From positions 1 to 64,000 of the forward strand of contig NZ_JAIXYH010000008.1 of NCBI RefSeq assembly GCF_027490375.1: a stretch of 64,000 nt of DNA, read 5' to 3'. Positions 1 through 9,863 of the stretch are shown piece after piece. The notes beneath the pieces were generated by a model that saw only the letters and a list, made by a program, of their open reading frames with translations, made no database searches and was not told the DNA's origin. The DNA comes from Flavobacterium sp. GTDB taxonomy: Bacteria; Bacteroidota; Bacteroidia; Flavobacteriales; Flavobacteriaceae. The position numbers and the translations under genes were made by a program. Numbering within the stretch: the first letter of the stretch is position 1; each line of letters begins with the position of its first letter.

Positions 1-124
1 CGGCGACCTCAGAAGCCCCGCCGCAGCGATGCCGAACGGTTTGAAACAAACGCGCTTGAAGTGAAAGGCCCGGCCCGAAGCCTCTCCATTATTTCCACTA
101 AACTGGCGAGGGGCTGCCCTAAAA
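1..124 (-). repeat. Branched intergenic element E1 (truncated by the window edge), downstream of the lolC/E-like gene
   Basis: Reverse strand reads TTTTTTTAGGGCAGCCCCTCGCC..GTTTAGTGGAAAT..GGAGAGGC..GGGCCTTTCACTTCAAGC..GGCTTCTGAGGTCGCC; shares the GTGGAAAT and GCTTC..GGTCGC motifs with other copies. Confidence 0.6.
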
Positions 125-136
125 AAAGAAGAAAAA

Positions 137-1381
137 CTAGGAATAAGTAATGGCCTTAACCGGTGAAATCTTGGTAATTAAATAAGACGGAACCACTAAA
201 ACCAACAAACAAACGCCAATTGTAAGCAGATTAACCAGTAAAATAAGCGGTACATTTAAAAAGACCGGCGCCACTTTAACGTAGTAACTGTCGGGATTTA
301 ACTCCACAAGTCCAAAATAATATTGCAAACCAACCGCCAATAAACCAAGAGCATTGCCAATGAGCAAACCGCGACCAATCAAGAAAAAGGCTTGGTAAAT
401 AAAAACTTTTCGAATAAACCAATTGCCCGCACCTAAAGCTTTTAGCATGCCCACTAATTTCGTTTTTTCTAAAATGAGCACCAATAAAGCTACACTCATA
501 TTAATGCTACACACGACAACCATAAAGCCAATAATCAGCATAATATTAAAGTCGAATAAAGCCATCCATTCGAATAAAAAACTGTGGCTCTTTAAAATCG
601 TAACCGCATTGAGTGTCGACGGAATTTCCTCGTACACCGATTCGCCTATTTCCTTTAAACGATCAAAGTCGGAAACAAACAACTCAAAATTGCCTACTTG
701 ATCGGCACTCCATTTATTCATGCGCTGAATGTGCTTCAAATCGCCAATGACATACGATTGATCAAAATCTTTGAATCCGCTATTGTAAATTCCTACGACA
801 TTGAAGCTGCGCCGAAATGGTTGTGTAGCTGCCGAATCGCGCATGAAAAAAGTCACAAACTTTGAACCCACTTTTAATCCCAATCGGTTTGCGAGATATT
901 CCGACAACAAAACTTCGTTGCTCATTGCACTGATGTACTTCGGCAACCTACCGGCAACAAGGTACTCATCAAAATTATCCCACTTAAAATCAGCACCAAC
1001 GCCTTTAAACACAATGCCCTCGAAAGCTTTCGGTGTACGTATTATTCCCGCTTTGGTAGCTACACCCTGAATATGCGTGACTTCGGGTATGGCAGTGAAC
1101 TTTGGATAAAACGTTTGCTTGGTAGATATCGGATTTACCGACACCTTACTCTCGTTCTCATCAAAATTTGAAATCGAGATATGCCCATTAAACGCCGCAA
1201 TTTTCTCTCTGATTTTACGTTGCAAACCAATGCCGCTGGCAATCGAAACTACCATCATCAGCATGCTAATCGCAATTGCTGAAATTGCAATTTTAATTAT
1301 AGGACCAGATATACTATTTTTACGCCCTTTTGATTTGACGAGTCTAGATGCGATAAACAATGGCGTATTCACTAGAAGCAC
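137..1381 (-). CDS. ABC transporter permease, FtsX-like, LolC/LolE-type
   Basis: ORF 414 aa; N-terminal TM, large periplasmic domain, three C-terminal TM segments, typical of LolC/E. Confidence 0.8.
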   Translation of the reverse strand: MLLVNTPLFIASRLVKSKGRKNSISGPIIKIAISAIAISMLMMVVSIASGIGLQRKIREKIAAFNGHISISNFDENESKVSVNPISTKQTFYPKFTAIPEVTHIQGVATKAGIIRTPKAFEGIVFKGVGADFKWDNFDEYLVAGRLPKYISAMSNEVLLSEYLANRLGLKVGSKFVTFFMRDSAATQPFRRSFNVVGIYNSGFKDFDQSYVIGDLKHIQRMNKWSADQVGNFELFVSDFDRLKEIGESVYEEIPSTLNAVTILKSHSFLFEWMALFDFNIMLIIGFMVVVCSINMSVALLVLILEKTKLVGMLKALGAGNWFIRKVFIYQAFFLIGRGLLIGNALGLLAVGLQYYFGLVELNPDSYYVKVAPVFLNVPLILLVNLLTIGVCLLVLVVPSYLITKISPVKAITYS

Positions 1382-2706
1382 TATTTAAATTCGCGATAAA
1401 ATTAGCCAAAACTGCCTTGAACACGAGATCGATTTTCCCGAAAGTACACAAAAACGCCAAGACTCTAGCTTCGGCCCTGCTATTGCTGATGCTAAACTAT
1501 TCATGCACAACCGCAAAAACTACCCTTGCAGCAAAACCGCTGCACGTAAATACTGTTGTTAAAGAACCCGAAATCATTGAAAGTATCGTTACGCAGGAAC
1601 CTCCAACCGAAATATTTGGTGTAGGTGCACTCAATTTCAATGGCTACAGCAAACTACTCGAAGGCAAGCGCGTGGGCGTACTCACCAACCAATCGGCTGT
1701 GGTGGAAGGCAAAAACTTGGTTGATTTCCTCATTGAAAAAAACGTAAATCTCACGAAAATTTACGCGCCCGAACACGGTTTTAGAGGTACAGCCGACAAC
1801 GGCGAACTCATCTCCGACGGCAAAGACTCCAAAACAAATCTACCGATCATCTCGCTGTACGGCGACAAAAAGAAACCTACTCCGGAGCAACTCGATGGCA
1901 TCGACATTATGGTTTTCGATCTGCAAGACGTTGGCGTGCGCTTTTACACGTACATCAGTAGCTTGCACTATTTAATGGAAGCCTGTGCCGAAAAAGGCAT
2001 CGCCGTAGTGGTTCTTGACCGTCCGAATCCGAACGGGAAGATTGTCGACGGACCCATACTCGAGCCCGAAAAAAAATCGTTTGTAGGCATGCATCCGGTG
2101 CCGGTTTTGCACGGAATGACCATCGGCGAATACGCCCGCATGATCAACGGCGAAGGCTGGTTGGCAAACGGAAAGAAATGCATGCTGTATGTAATTGCGT
2201 GTTCGGGTTACCTGCGCGACATGCCGTATTCGTTGCCGGTTCGCCCCTCGCCTAACCTACCTAACGATTTGTCTATCAACTTATATGCTTCGCTTTGCTT
2301 GTTCGAAGGCACCAATGTAAGCGTGGGTCGCGGTACCAACAAGCAGTTTCAAATTTTTGGCTCGCCGTACCTCACAAATTACACGTTTTGCTTCACGCCC
2401 GAGCCGAATTTGGGAAGTAAAAATCCGCCGTACAATGGAAAAGATTGTTATGGTGAAGATTTAACCGAACATCCGTTTATCGATCGTTTGGAGCTGAAAT
2501 GGCTCATTCAGGCCTACAAAGACACGCCCGACAAATCGAAATTCTTTACGTCGTATTTCGAGCGTCTGGCCGGAACTGCCAAATTGCAGCAACAAATCGA
2601 GAGCGGCATGTCGGCGTCCGAAATTCGCGCGACCTGGGAAAGCGGCTTAATCGAATTCAAGAATCAGCGCCAGAAATACCTCATTTATCAATCGGCTTCG
2701 CTGTAG
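1360..2706 (+). CDS. DUF1343 / NamZ-like exo-beta-N-acetylmuramidase, probable lipoprotein (true start may be internal)
   Basis: Motifs GVLTNQSAVV, YAPEHGFRG, FDLQDVGVRFYTYISSL, VVLDRPNPN; lipobox-like LNYSC. Confidence 0.85.
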   Translation: MAYSLEALFKFAIKLAKTALNTRSIFPKVHKNAKTLASALLLLMLNYSCTTAKTTLAAKPLHVNTVVKEPEIIESIVTQEPPTEIFGVGALNFNGYSKLLEGKRVGVLTNQSAVVEGKNLVDFLIEKNVNLTKIYAPEHGFRGTADNGELISDGKDSKTNLPIISLYGDKKKPTPEQLDGIDIMVFDLQDVGVRFYTYISSLHYLMEACAEKGIAVVVLDRPNPNGKIVDGPILEPEKKSFVGMHPVPVLHGMTIGEYARMINGEGWLANGKKCMLYVIACSGYLRDMPYSLPVRPSPNLPNDLSINLYASLCLFEGTNVSVGRGTNKQFQIFGSPYLTNYTFCFTPEPNLGSKNPPYNGKDCYGEDLTEHPFIDRLELKWLIQAYKDTPDKSKFFTSYFERLAGTAKLQQQIESGMSASEIRATWESGLIEFKNQRQKYLIYQSASL

Positions 2707-2714
2707 TTTTTTTT

Positions 2715-2896
2715 GGGCACATCCTGCCGCATGAAAACTCATCGAAGCGCATGCGGCAGGTCGGGCTGTACACTGCAATAAAACCGCTTGGGCGCTGTTT
2801 CAGCCAACGCATTCGGTCGGCTTCCGCTGGTCGCCACCCAAATTCGGGCTTCAATAGCGCCTAATCGGTTTTATTTTCGTTGCCATCCCTTGTGCG
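2715..2896 (+). repeat. Branched intergenic element E2 after the namZ-like gene
   Basis: GCACA...TGTGC closing stem; CTGCCGCATG/CATGCGGCAG hairpin; AAAACCG/CGGTTTT hairpin; GGCTTCCGCTGGTCGCC loop; CGTTGCCATCCC. Confidence 0.7.
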
Positions 2897-2960
2897 AAAT
2901 CGTGCACAGAGAACGTTCCGTGTTAAAGTATCACTAATCTAATAGGATGCCTAAAAACGA

Positions 2961-3227
2961 ATGAGTAATTTGCTAACATATCAAACCGTTACAGCTATGA
3001 AAAAAGCAGATTTCCTACTCAATCTTATGGATAAACTCCATGCGTTTGTCGACCAAATTAATTACTACATTGAAATTGGTCTCACGTATTTCGAAATCGC
3101 TAAATCGTGGGTACAACAAATATTGGCGTATTTGCAAACCGCTATCGACAAACTAGTCGATTTCATTGGTGGCCGACAAGCAACCGAAGATTACTTGCAA
3201 TTCCACGAAGAGGATTTGTTTGTATAA
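2961..3227 (+). CDS. Small hypothetical protein (88 aa; likely start at 2997)
   Basis: Isolated ORF with regular amphipathic helical composition. Confidence 0.5.
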   Translation: MSNLLTYQTVTAMKKADFLLNLMDKLHAFVDQINYYIEIGLTYFEIAKSWVQQILAYLQTAIDKLVDFIGGRQATEDYLQFHEEDLFV

Positions 3228-3230
3228 AAC

Positions 3231-3758
3231 TTACAGCGGTAACTTTTGTTTTAATGCCTCGACGATACGCAACGTGGCCGGACAAACCAAGGTATTTTGT
3301 GCCGTGAGTTCGGTAATTTGATGAAACTTCGGCCGATCGGTATGCGGATATTCGCGACACGCTTTCGGGCGGTGTTCGTAAATGGTACAATAATTTTCGG
3401 CATCCAAAAACACGCAAGGCACTTGTTGCAAAACCAAATCGCCATCTTCATCGGTGCGTAAATACTGTTGCTCAAATGCAGCTGGTTTCAAACGAAGTAC
3501 TTTTGCAATCCGCTCCACATCCGATTTGGTAAAAAGCGGCCCGGTTGTTTTACAACAATTGGCGCAGGTCAAGCAATCGGTGCGTTTAAATTCGGCATCG
3601 TGCAATTGCTGCATCACCGAATCTAATTTTGCCGGTGCTTTCTTTTTTAACTTTGAAAGATATTTTTTATTTTCACTAAATCTTTCGCGGGCCGTTTTTT
3701 CGAATGACTCCAAGGTTAATTTTTGCGCTAATTTAAGACGGCGCCAGCAAATTCTCAT
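3231..3758 (-). CDS. YkgJ-family cysteine cluster protein
   Basis: CLTCANCCKTTGPLFTKSDVERIA and CVFLDAENYCTIYEHRPKACREYPHTDR. Confidence 0.9.
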   Translation of the reverse strand: MRICWRRLKLAQKLTLESFEKTARERFSENKKYLSKLKKKAPAKLDSVMQQLHDAEFKRTDCLTCANCCKTTGPLFTKSDVERIAKVLRLKPAAFEQQYLRTDEDGDLVLQQVPCVFLDAENYCTIYEHRPKACREYPHTDRPKFHQITELTAQNTLVCPATLRIVEALKQKLPL

Positions 3759-3761
3759 CCA

Positions 3762-4469
3762 TTGACAGATTTATTTGGTTCAGCTTTGTCGGATTTCTTT
3801 TTCCACAAAAAGAAATTTCCTTTGTACGCGTCGACATCTATTTCGGCTGCCGATCGCATTTCTATGAAATATTTGCTGCGCGATAGCTTGCAAATGCCCG
3901 CATTAGAACGCGATGCTTTGGCACGATGCTGCGGACGCATACTCGACTTAGGCTGTGGCGGCGGTTCGCATAGCTTGTATTTACAAGAAAAAGGCGAAAA
4001 CGTTGTGGCTTGCGACCGGTCCGAGCACATGATTCGAATAGCAACAGCACGAGGCGTACTGCAAACACATTTGGGTACAATAACCGACTTTCCCGACTCT
4101 AGTTTTGATACGGTTTTAATACTGATGAACGGCAGCGGTTTGGCCGGAACCTTAGACAATTTGTCTCTTTTCTTACAGCAAATTGCCCAAAAACTAACGC
4201 CTGGCGGCCAAATTTTGCTCGACAGTAGCGACTTAGCCTACATGTTTGCAGACGAAGAGGATGCGGAATCGATATTAAACGGAGAGTCTTACTACGGAGA
4301 ACTCGACTATCATTTGAGTTACCGCGGAAATCGGGAATCGTTTAAATGGCTGTACGTTGATTTTGAAACCTTACGCGAAAAAGCCGAATCGGTTGGGCTA
4401 CTTGCCGAACGCGTTTTTGAAGGAAAACACCACGATTATTTGGCAAAAATTAATTGGGCTATTTGCTGA
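3762..4469 (+). CDS. Class I SAM-dependent methyltransferase
   Basis: ILDLGCGGGSHSLYLQEKGENVVACDRS motif I. Confidence 0.85.
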   Translation: MTDLFGSALSDFFFHKKKFPLYASTSISAADRISMKYLLRDSLQMPALERDALARCCGRILDLGCGGGSHSLYLQEKGENVVACDRSEHMIRIATARGVLQTHLGTITDFPDSSFDTVLILMNGSGLAGTLDNLSLFLQQIAQKLTPGGQILLDSSDLAYMFADEEDAESILNGESYYGELDYHLSYRGNRESFKWLYVDFETLREKAESVGLLAERVFEGKHHDYLAKINWAIC

Positions 4470-5863
4470 TGGAAACAGCTGCAAAAACATATACACTCAC
4501 CGATTTGGGCAACAGCCTAAAATCGGTCATTGAAAAAAAATATACCGGACGCTATTGGGTGGTAGCAGAAATAAACAAACTCAATTATTACCCGCATTCC
4601 GGACATGCGTATCCAGAATTAGTAGAAAAGAAAGACGGAAAAGTCGTCGCGCAGTTTCGCGGGCAAATGTGGAAAAGCGATTTTGACACAGCCAACAGTA
4701 CGTTTCTAGAATTACTAAACGAACCCATTCGAGACGGCATTAAAGTACTTATGCTGGTAAAAGTTGTTTTCGACGGCATGTACGGTTTGAGTTTGCAAAT
4801 CAAAGCAATCGATCCGAAATACAGTTTAGGCGATTTAGAAGCAGAGAAAAACCTGACACTTGCCAAACTTAAAAAGGAAGGTATTTATGAATCGAACAAA
4901 AGAAAAACACTGCCTTTGGTGCCGAAACGATTAGCTATAATTTCGGTAGAAAGTTCGAAAGGATACGCCGATTTTCTGCAAATTTTAGCGAAATCGAGCG
5001 AAAAATATTATTTTGATTTACGCTTGTTCCCATCGATTTTACAAGGCGAGCAGGCGGTAACGGGCATACAGCAGCAATTGCGAGAGATTGCAAAAACGCC
5101 ACAGGAGTTCGATGCGGTGGCCATTATTCGCGGTGGTGGCGGCGATGTAGGTTTAAGTTGTTACAACAATTACGAACTTTCGCGGGCGGTAGCTACTTTT
5201 CCGCTGCCTGTTTTAACCGGAATTGGACATGCGACTAACTTAACCGTAACCGAACTGGTTGCACATACCAACGCCATTACGCCCACTAAACTTGCCGAGT
5301 TACTATTACAGCAGTACAGGCGTTTTGATGACGAGATTGCACGAGCTAAAGAGAAAATTCGCGTGTTAACGGAAAAAATCGTGCGCGAAAACAAACAAAA
5401 AATCGATGCGAACCAAAGATCACTAGTTGCGGCAACGAAACTGTTTACTGCACGGTTGTTGGTGCATTTGCAACGGCAGTCGGAAACCTTTAAAGCCAAT
5501 ACTGGAAAACAGCTTCAACGCAGTTCGTTGGCGCTGCGCGAACAGCAGTACCGCATTACTCTCTCGACCGAAAGAATGGTGGGAAACCATCGCGGGAAGT
5601 TGACTCAATTTGCTGGGCAAGTTGCCGAGAAATCGGTTCGAAAACTCGAAATGCAGCAGCAGGAGTTAACGCATTTGGAGCGAACAGTTGCAGTTTTGCA
5701 TCCGCGGTCGGTGTTGCAACGCGGTTTTGCTTTGATTCGTGGAAACGGAAAAATAATTACGTCGGCTAAGAAGTTGAAATCCGGTCAGGAATTGGAAATC
5801 GAACTTTATGACGGCACAGTACAAACGAAATTGATTGAAAAAAATGAAAACGAAGCAAGTTGA
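4469..5863 (+). CDS. xseA: Exodeoxyribonuclease VII large subunit
   Basis: OB-fold N-terminus, AIIRGGGGDVGLSCYNNYELSRAVATFPLPVLTGIGHATN; start chosen at the TGATG overlap with the upstream methyltransferase. Confidence 0.92.
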   Translation: METAAKTYTLTDLGNSLKSVIEKKYTGRYWVVAEINKLNYYPHSGHAYPELVEKKDGKVVAQFRGQMWKSDFDTANSTFLELLNEPIRDGIKVLMLVKVVFDGMYGLSLQIKAIDPKYSLGDLEAEKNLTLAKLKKEGIYESNKRKTLPLVPKRLAIISVESSKGYADFLQILAKSSEKYYFDLRLFPSILQGEQAVTGIQQQLREIAKTPQEFDAVAIIRGGGGDVGLSCYNNYELSRAVATFPLPVLTGIGHATNLTVTELVAHTNAITPTKLAELLLQQYRRFDDEIARAKEKIRVLTEKIVRENKQKIDANQRSLVAATKLFTARLLVHLQRQSETFKANTGKQLQRSSLALREQQYRITLSTERMVGNHRGKLTQFAGQVAEKSVRKLEMQQQELTHLERTVAVLHPRSVLQRGFALIRGNGKIITSAKKLKSGQELEIELYDGTVQTKLIEKNENEAS

Positions 5864-6047
5864 AATTACCTATACGGAAGCATTCGAAGAGTTAAATCGC
5901 TTGGTTTTGGAGATGGAACGCGGGGAAATTGCCGTTGACGTGCTGTCGGAAAAAGTGGCGCGCGCCGGCTTATTGATAAAAATCTGCAAGGCGAAGTTAA
6001 CCGAAACGGAGGCATCGGTATCGGCATTGCTCAAGGAATTGGAGTAA
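5835..6047 (+). CDS. xseB: Exodeoxyribonuclease VII small subunit
   Basis: TYTEAFEELNRLVLEMERGEIAVDVLSEKV; overlaps xseA. Confidence 0.9.
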   Translation: MKKMKTKQVEITYTEAFEELNRLVLEMERGEIAVDVLSEKVARAGLLIKICKAKLTETEASVSALLKELE

Positions 6048-6059
6048 GGAAACGATTTG

Positions 6060-6222
6060 TGGGTAACGATTGCCGCGGCCGCGATTGCAACGGATAGCGC
6101 GCAAAGTGCGAAAACCAGCAGTTTACAAAAATGCGGGGCGACCTAAGAAGCCATCGCAATTTTGATGAAATGCGGTTTGAGCACTGCGTACTTGTAGTGT
6201 AAAGCGCGAAATGCCGCCCAAC
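6060..6222 (-). repeat. Branched intergenic element E3 after queE
   Basis: Reverse strand GGGCGGC...GGCTTCTTAGGTCGCC...GCGCTATCCGTTGCAATCGCGGCCGCGGCAATCGTTACC. Confidence 0.6.
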
Positions 6223-6238
6223 AAATTAGAAATGTACG

Positions 6239-6874
6239 TTAAGGGATATTCAGGAATTTGTGCGTTTGCAAAGAGATGCGCCATTTGGGATTTTGCATCA
6301 CGTAATCGACGATTTGCGGTGTCATTTCATCGCGTTTACTCCACTCGGGCTGCAAGAAGAGTATCGCATTTGGATTGGTTTTTGCGGCCTGTTCTTCGGC
6401 AAATTTGAAATCGTTTTTATTGTAAACGATAACTTTTAATTCGTTTGCTTTTTGATACACCTCATTAACGGGCAGTTTTGTTTTCTTGGGCGAGAGGCAA
6501 ATCCAGTCCCAGTTTCCAGTAAGTGCATAGGCGCCGCTGGTTTCAATGTGAATTTGCATGCCGGCGTTTTTGAGTGCATGGGTAAGCGGATTCATGTCCC
6601 ACATTAGCGGCTCACCTCCCGTAACGACAATGGTTTTAGAGAATCGAGCGGCTTCGCCCACGATATTTTCTACGGAAGTGGGCGGATGTAAATCGGCGTT
6701 CCAACTTTCCTTAACGTCGCACCAATGGCAACCCACATCGCAACCACCGACACGGATGAAATACGCGGGAGTTCCGGTGTGATAGCCTTCGCCTTGGACG
6801 GTATAAAACGCCTCCATAAGCGGTAATTGCAAACCGAGATTCACTTGTTCTTGTATTTCAGAAGGTAGTGCCAT
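6239..6874 (-). CDS. queE: 7-carboxy-7-deazaguanine synthase
   Basis: FYTVQGEGYHTGTPAYFIRVGGCDVGCHWCDVKESW radical SAM CX3-type motif. Confidence 0.93.
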   Translation of the reverse strand: MALPSEIQEQVNLGLQLPLMEAFYTVQGEGYHTGTPAYFIRVGGCDVGCHWCDVKESWNADLHPPTSVENIVGEAARFSKTIVVTGGEPLMWDMNPLTHALKNAGMQIHIETSGAYALTGNWDWICLSPKKTKLPVNEVYQKANELKVIVYNKNDFKFAEEQAAKTNPNAILFLQPEWSKRDEMTPQIVDYVMQNPKWRISLQTHKFLNIP

Positions 6875-6962
6875 AGTTGTAAAAAAGCCTGCAAATATAG
6901 GTCAATTCTTTGGTTTTAATCCTTTGAACGAGCGTATTTATGAGAAACTTCGATCCATAAAA

Positions 6963-6990
6963 AAAGCCGATCGTTGCGACCGGCTTTTCA
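6963..6990 (-). terminator. Rho-independent terminator of the TPR gene
   Basis: Reverse strand AAAGCCGGTCG-CAA-CGATCGGCTTTTTTTA. Confidence 0.8.
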
Positions 6991-7006
6991 GTGAAAATCG
7001 TTCAGA

Positions 7007-8710
7007 CTATTTCAGCAATTTAATGGTATTGAGTGCTGTTTCGTCGGCTGGATCGAGTGCGAGTACTTTTTCGAAGTATTCTTTAGCTTTCACTTTATCG
7101 GTTTTAGCGTAAACAATACCGATGTTGTTGTATGCCTCGATAAATTTCTTTTTGTTTGATTCTTTGGCTACTTCTGCAGCTCCTTTAGCGGTAACTACTT
7201 TTACGTACTCTTCGTAGTTTTTAACCATTTCGGCTTCGGCAGCTGGATCGTTCGGGATCAAAGAATTAACGCGTGCTTTGTAGATGTAAGCATCTTGTGT
7301 ATTTGGACTTTCGGCAATTACGTTTGCGAAAGCGGTATCGGCTTTTTTAAGCGCTGGAATATCCATTTGACCTTCTTCTTTATTAGCGTTCGAGAAGTAC
7401 AAAGCATATCCTAGGTAGAAATTGTCGTACAAGAAGTTACGCGATTTTGGGTTGGTTGTTGCAATTTCATAGATCGCAGCTGCTTCTCTATACAATTTAA
7501 GATCGAAGAATTTCTTACCAAAATCGTTCAGTTCGTTTGCCATTGCTGGGTCCATTTCCACACCTTTGCGGATATCGGCGATACCGGCATTAAAGAGCGG
7601 TTCTTCGATGGTGTGGGTATCTTTACCATCTGCACCTGGCGTAGTTTTTAAGGATTTTTGCGTTTTAGCCAAACCTAAGTACAGGTAATCGCGACCAATA
7701 ATTTTGGCTTTATCTTTCGAGAAAAAGTCGTTTAATGCGGTTATAGCAGCATCTACATTTCCGTTTTGGTAAGCAGAGTAACCCAAGTAGCGCAATATTC
7801 TTGGATTTACTTTATCGAGTTTTTGCATTGCAGATGCTTCAGCTTCGAGGCCTTTGTAATCTTTGGTAAGTACTAGGAAGTCGGCATGACGCATTCTTGA
7901 ATCCAAGGAATAGTCGGTCATACTCATATACTTCTCGTAGTATTCGATCGCTTTCTTGTTGTATTCCGCGTACTTTGGTTTATCGTTTAGCGCCCACACG
8001 TAGTAGGTTTCGGCAAGTTCGCGGTAAGCTGGCCCGTAATTTGGGTTAGCTGCGAGAATGTTGTCGAAATCGGCTTTTGCTTCATTGAATGCGCGAGAAC
8101 CTTTCTTAAGCACACCTAACTGCAATTTGGCACGAAGGAGCGTTGGATCGGTATCAGCGGCATTTCTGTAAGCAGAAAACGCTTCGTTTACGTTTTTATC
8201 TCCAAGCAGTGCGTCGCCTAGTGCTAATTGTACTTGCGGATTTGTTGGAGCGATTTCTTTGGCTTTGTTCAGGTACTCCAAGGCTTTTTTGTAATCCGGA
8301 TTGGTTGAATGGGTGTACGCTTTTCCGATGTACATCAACTCTTCGTAATCTTTTTTACGGGCAACTTCAAGTGCTTTGTTAAAGTTAGCAAGCGCACCAG
8401 ATGTGTTGCTGTTGTCGAGGTCGACTTGACCTAAACCGATGTAGTTAAAATTTGGGTTTGTTTTAACTGTGATACCTGTTTTGAATGTCGCTACGGCAGA
8501 GTCCTGAATTTTTTGCATCAGGTACACGTTTCCTAAAATTAGGTATGCTTTACCCTGATCTGGCTTAGCGGCAATAGCGGCTTTAAGCATCTTTTTAGCT
8601 TTTTCGAACTGTTCAGCTTCGATGGCTTTTTTAGCTTGTTCGATATCTTGTGCAAAGGCACCGCTAGCTAGAGCGATTAATCCGATGCTAAATAATCTCA
8701 TCTTGTTCAT
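7007..8710 (-). CDS. Tetratricopeptide repeat protein
   Basis: 567 aa, signal peptide, multiple TPR motifs. Confidence 0.9.
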   Translation of the reverse strand: MNKMRLFSIGLIALASGAFAQDIEQAKKAIEAEQFEKAKKMLKAAIAAKPDQGKAYLILGNVYLMQKIQDSAVATFKTGITVKTNPNFNYIGLGQVDLDNSNTSGALANFNKALEVARKKDYEELMYIGKAYTHSTNPDYKKALEYLNKAKEIAPTNPQVQLALGDALLGDKNVNEAFSAYRNAADTDPTLLRAKLQLGVLKKGSRAFNEAKADFDNILAANPNYGPAYRELAETYYVWALNDKPKYAEYNKKAIEYYEKYMSMTDYSLDSRMRHADFLVLTKDYKGLEAEASAMQKLDKVNPRILRYLGYSAYQNGNVDAAITALNDFFSKDKAKIIGRDYLYLGLAKTQKSLKTTPGADGKDTHTIEEPLFNAGIADIRKGVEMDPAMANELNDFGKKFFDLKLYREAAAIYEIATTNPKSRNFLYDNFYLGYALYFSNANKEEGQMDIPALKKADTAFANVIAESPNTQDAYIYKARVNSLIPNDPAAEAEMVKNYEEYVKVVTAKGAAEVAKESNKKKFIEAYNNIGIVYAKTDKVKAKEYFEKVLALDPADETALNTIKLLK

Positions 8711-8716
8711 ACCTAA

Positions 8717-9628
8717 TTAATTTGAATTTTTGATAATTTTCTTTCTCGTTGCAATTATTCTTGGAGGAATCGTTACTGGCACCAAACCTGATTTCAGAAC
8801 GATTCGCTGACCGATGTCTCCTGCGATAAATGAGGCAAAACCCATACCTAAACCCGGGCGACCTTGATAATTTAACAGATAGAGCGTTCTCGAAAACGGA
8901 TATAAACCCTCGGCGATATTGGCCTGATTGGGTTTAAAATAGTTTTTAAGATTATCTGTTTTTTTAACACTTTTTACCGCCATGGCTCGAAGTTTCGGCA
9001 AAATTTGCTCAAACTCGAAAGATGGCGAAAGTACGCGATTTAAGGGTAATACACCAATAGCATTCTCATTTTTTAGGAGATAATTAGCGACATCCATTTC
9101 TGTATCAAAACCTGAAACGTTTGGTGATTCCAGTTTGGAGATGTTTGCTTTGCGTTTGATGTTTTCCAAAAGACTTAAATCGCCATTGCAAAAAACCAAA
9201 CGCTTATCAGTTTGTGTTTGCGACTTTACAAGATTGTATACTTCTTCTTCCTTTAGGAGTGTATCTGCAACCGTTCTTGCTTGGAAGAAGACTAAGGCAT
9301 CGAATGCAAAAAAAGTGATTTTTCCGTTGATGTTTTTCTTCTTGAATGCCTGCTCTTCGGCAGCTGTTAGTCGGCGTGGCAGAAATGCGATTCGATTTTT
9401 ATCGGCCGACATGTTAGCGCTGATTTGCGATTCGGTTGCGGGAATTAGCGTAATATTAGCTTGATATTGGCTTTCAAAAACTTGTTCTTGTTCTTCAACA
9501 ATAGGCAACATAGAATTTTCTACCAAAATACTAGCCTTACCAGTAAGGATGGTGTCTGTTGTTGGTTCTTTAGAATTACCACAAGCAATTGTCAGTGCAA
9601 GGATTGCGATATAGAAAAATGACTTCAT
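8717..9628 (-). CDS. PstS-like phosphate-type substrate-binding lipoprotein
   Basis: Lipobox LTIACG; PstS-like fold pattern GYDTEMDVANYLLKNENAIGVLP..YPFSRTLYLL. Confidence 0.75.
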   Translation of the reverse strand: MKSFFYIAILALTIACGNSKEPTTDTILTGKASILVENSMLPIVEEQEQVFESQYQANITLIPATESQISANMSADKNRIAFLPRRLTAAEEQAFKKKNINGKITFFAFDALVFFQARTVADTLLKEEEVYNLVKSQTQTDKRLVFCNGDLSLLENIKRKANISKLESPNVSGFDTEMDVANYLLKNENAIGVLPLNRVLSPSFEFEQILPKLRAMAVKSVKKTDNLKNYFKPNQANIAEGLYPFSRTLYLLNYQGRPGLGMGFASFIAGDIGQRIVLKSGLVPVTIPPRIIATRKKIIKNSN

Positions 9629-9632
9629 GGTG

Positions 9633-9863
9633 TTACTTATATTGTTGAAACAATCTGATGAATCTGAAAAAGGCGTAGATGATAAGCACCGAACCTAGTA
9701 GGATTCGGTAATTATCGGAAATGTTAAACGGAATCGATTTCAGGAAGATGATCATGAGTCCTAAAACGAGATAGGCTGCGAAAAACAAAACACCTATAAA
9801 TAACAGAAATCGCTGATGTAGCGATTTCTGTGGTTTACCATTTGAATTTTTAAGTGCGTTCAC
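9633..9863 (-). CDS. Small membrane protein, hypothetical
   Basis: 76 aa, two TM segments, within the tonB cluster. Confidence 0.65.
   Translation of the reverse strand: MNALKNSNGKPQKSLHQRFLLFIGVLFFAAYLVLGLMIIFLKSIPFNISDNYRILLGSVLIIYAFFRFIRLFQQYK

Noticed and set aside
2499-2864. 121-aa ORF overlapping the namZ-like 3' end and E2
   Set aside because: Out-of-frame with a strongly supported gene and runs into a structured repeat.
3251-3475. Antisense or shadow ORFs such as 3251-3475, 33929-34537, 45518-46120 and 56865-57194
   Set aside because: They overlap well-supported genes in other frames and have biased, non-protein-like composition.
6875-6960. preQ1 riboswitch upstream of queE (and of queA at 43554-43680)
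   Set aside because: Only promoter-like TATATTTG boxes are visible; no preQ1 pseudoknot pattern was recognised.
9806-9834. AAATCGCT..AGCGATTT hairpin as a terminator
   Set aside because: It lies inside the 76-aa ORF with no following T-run in the coding direction.
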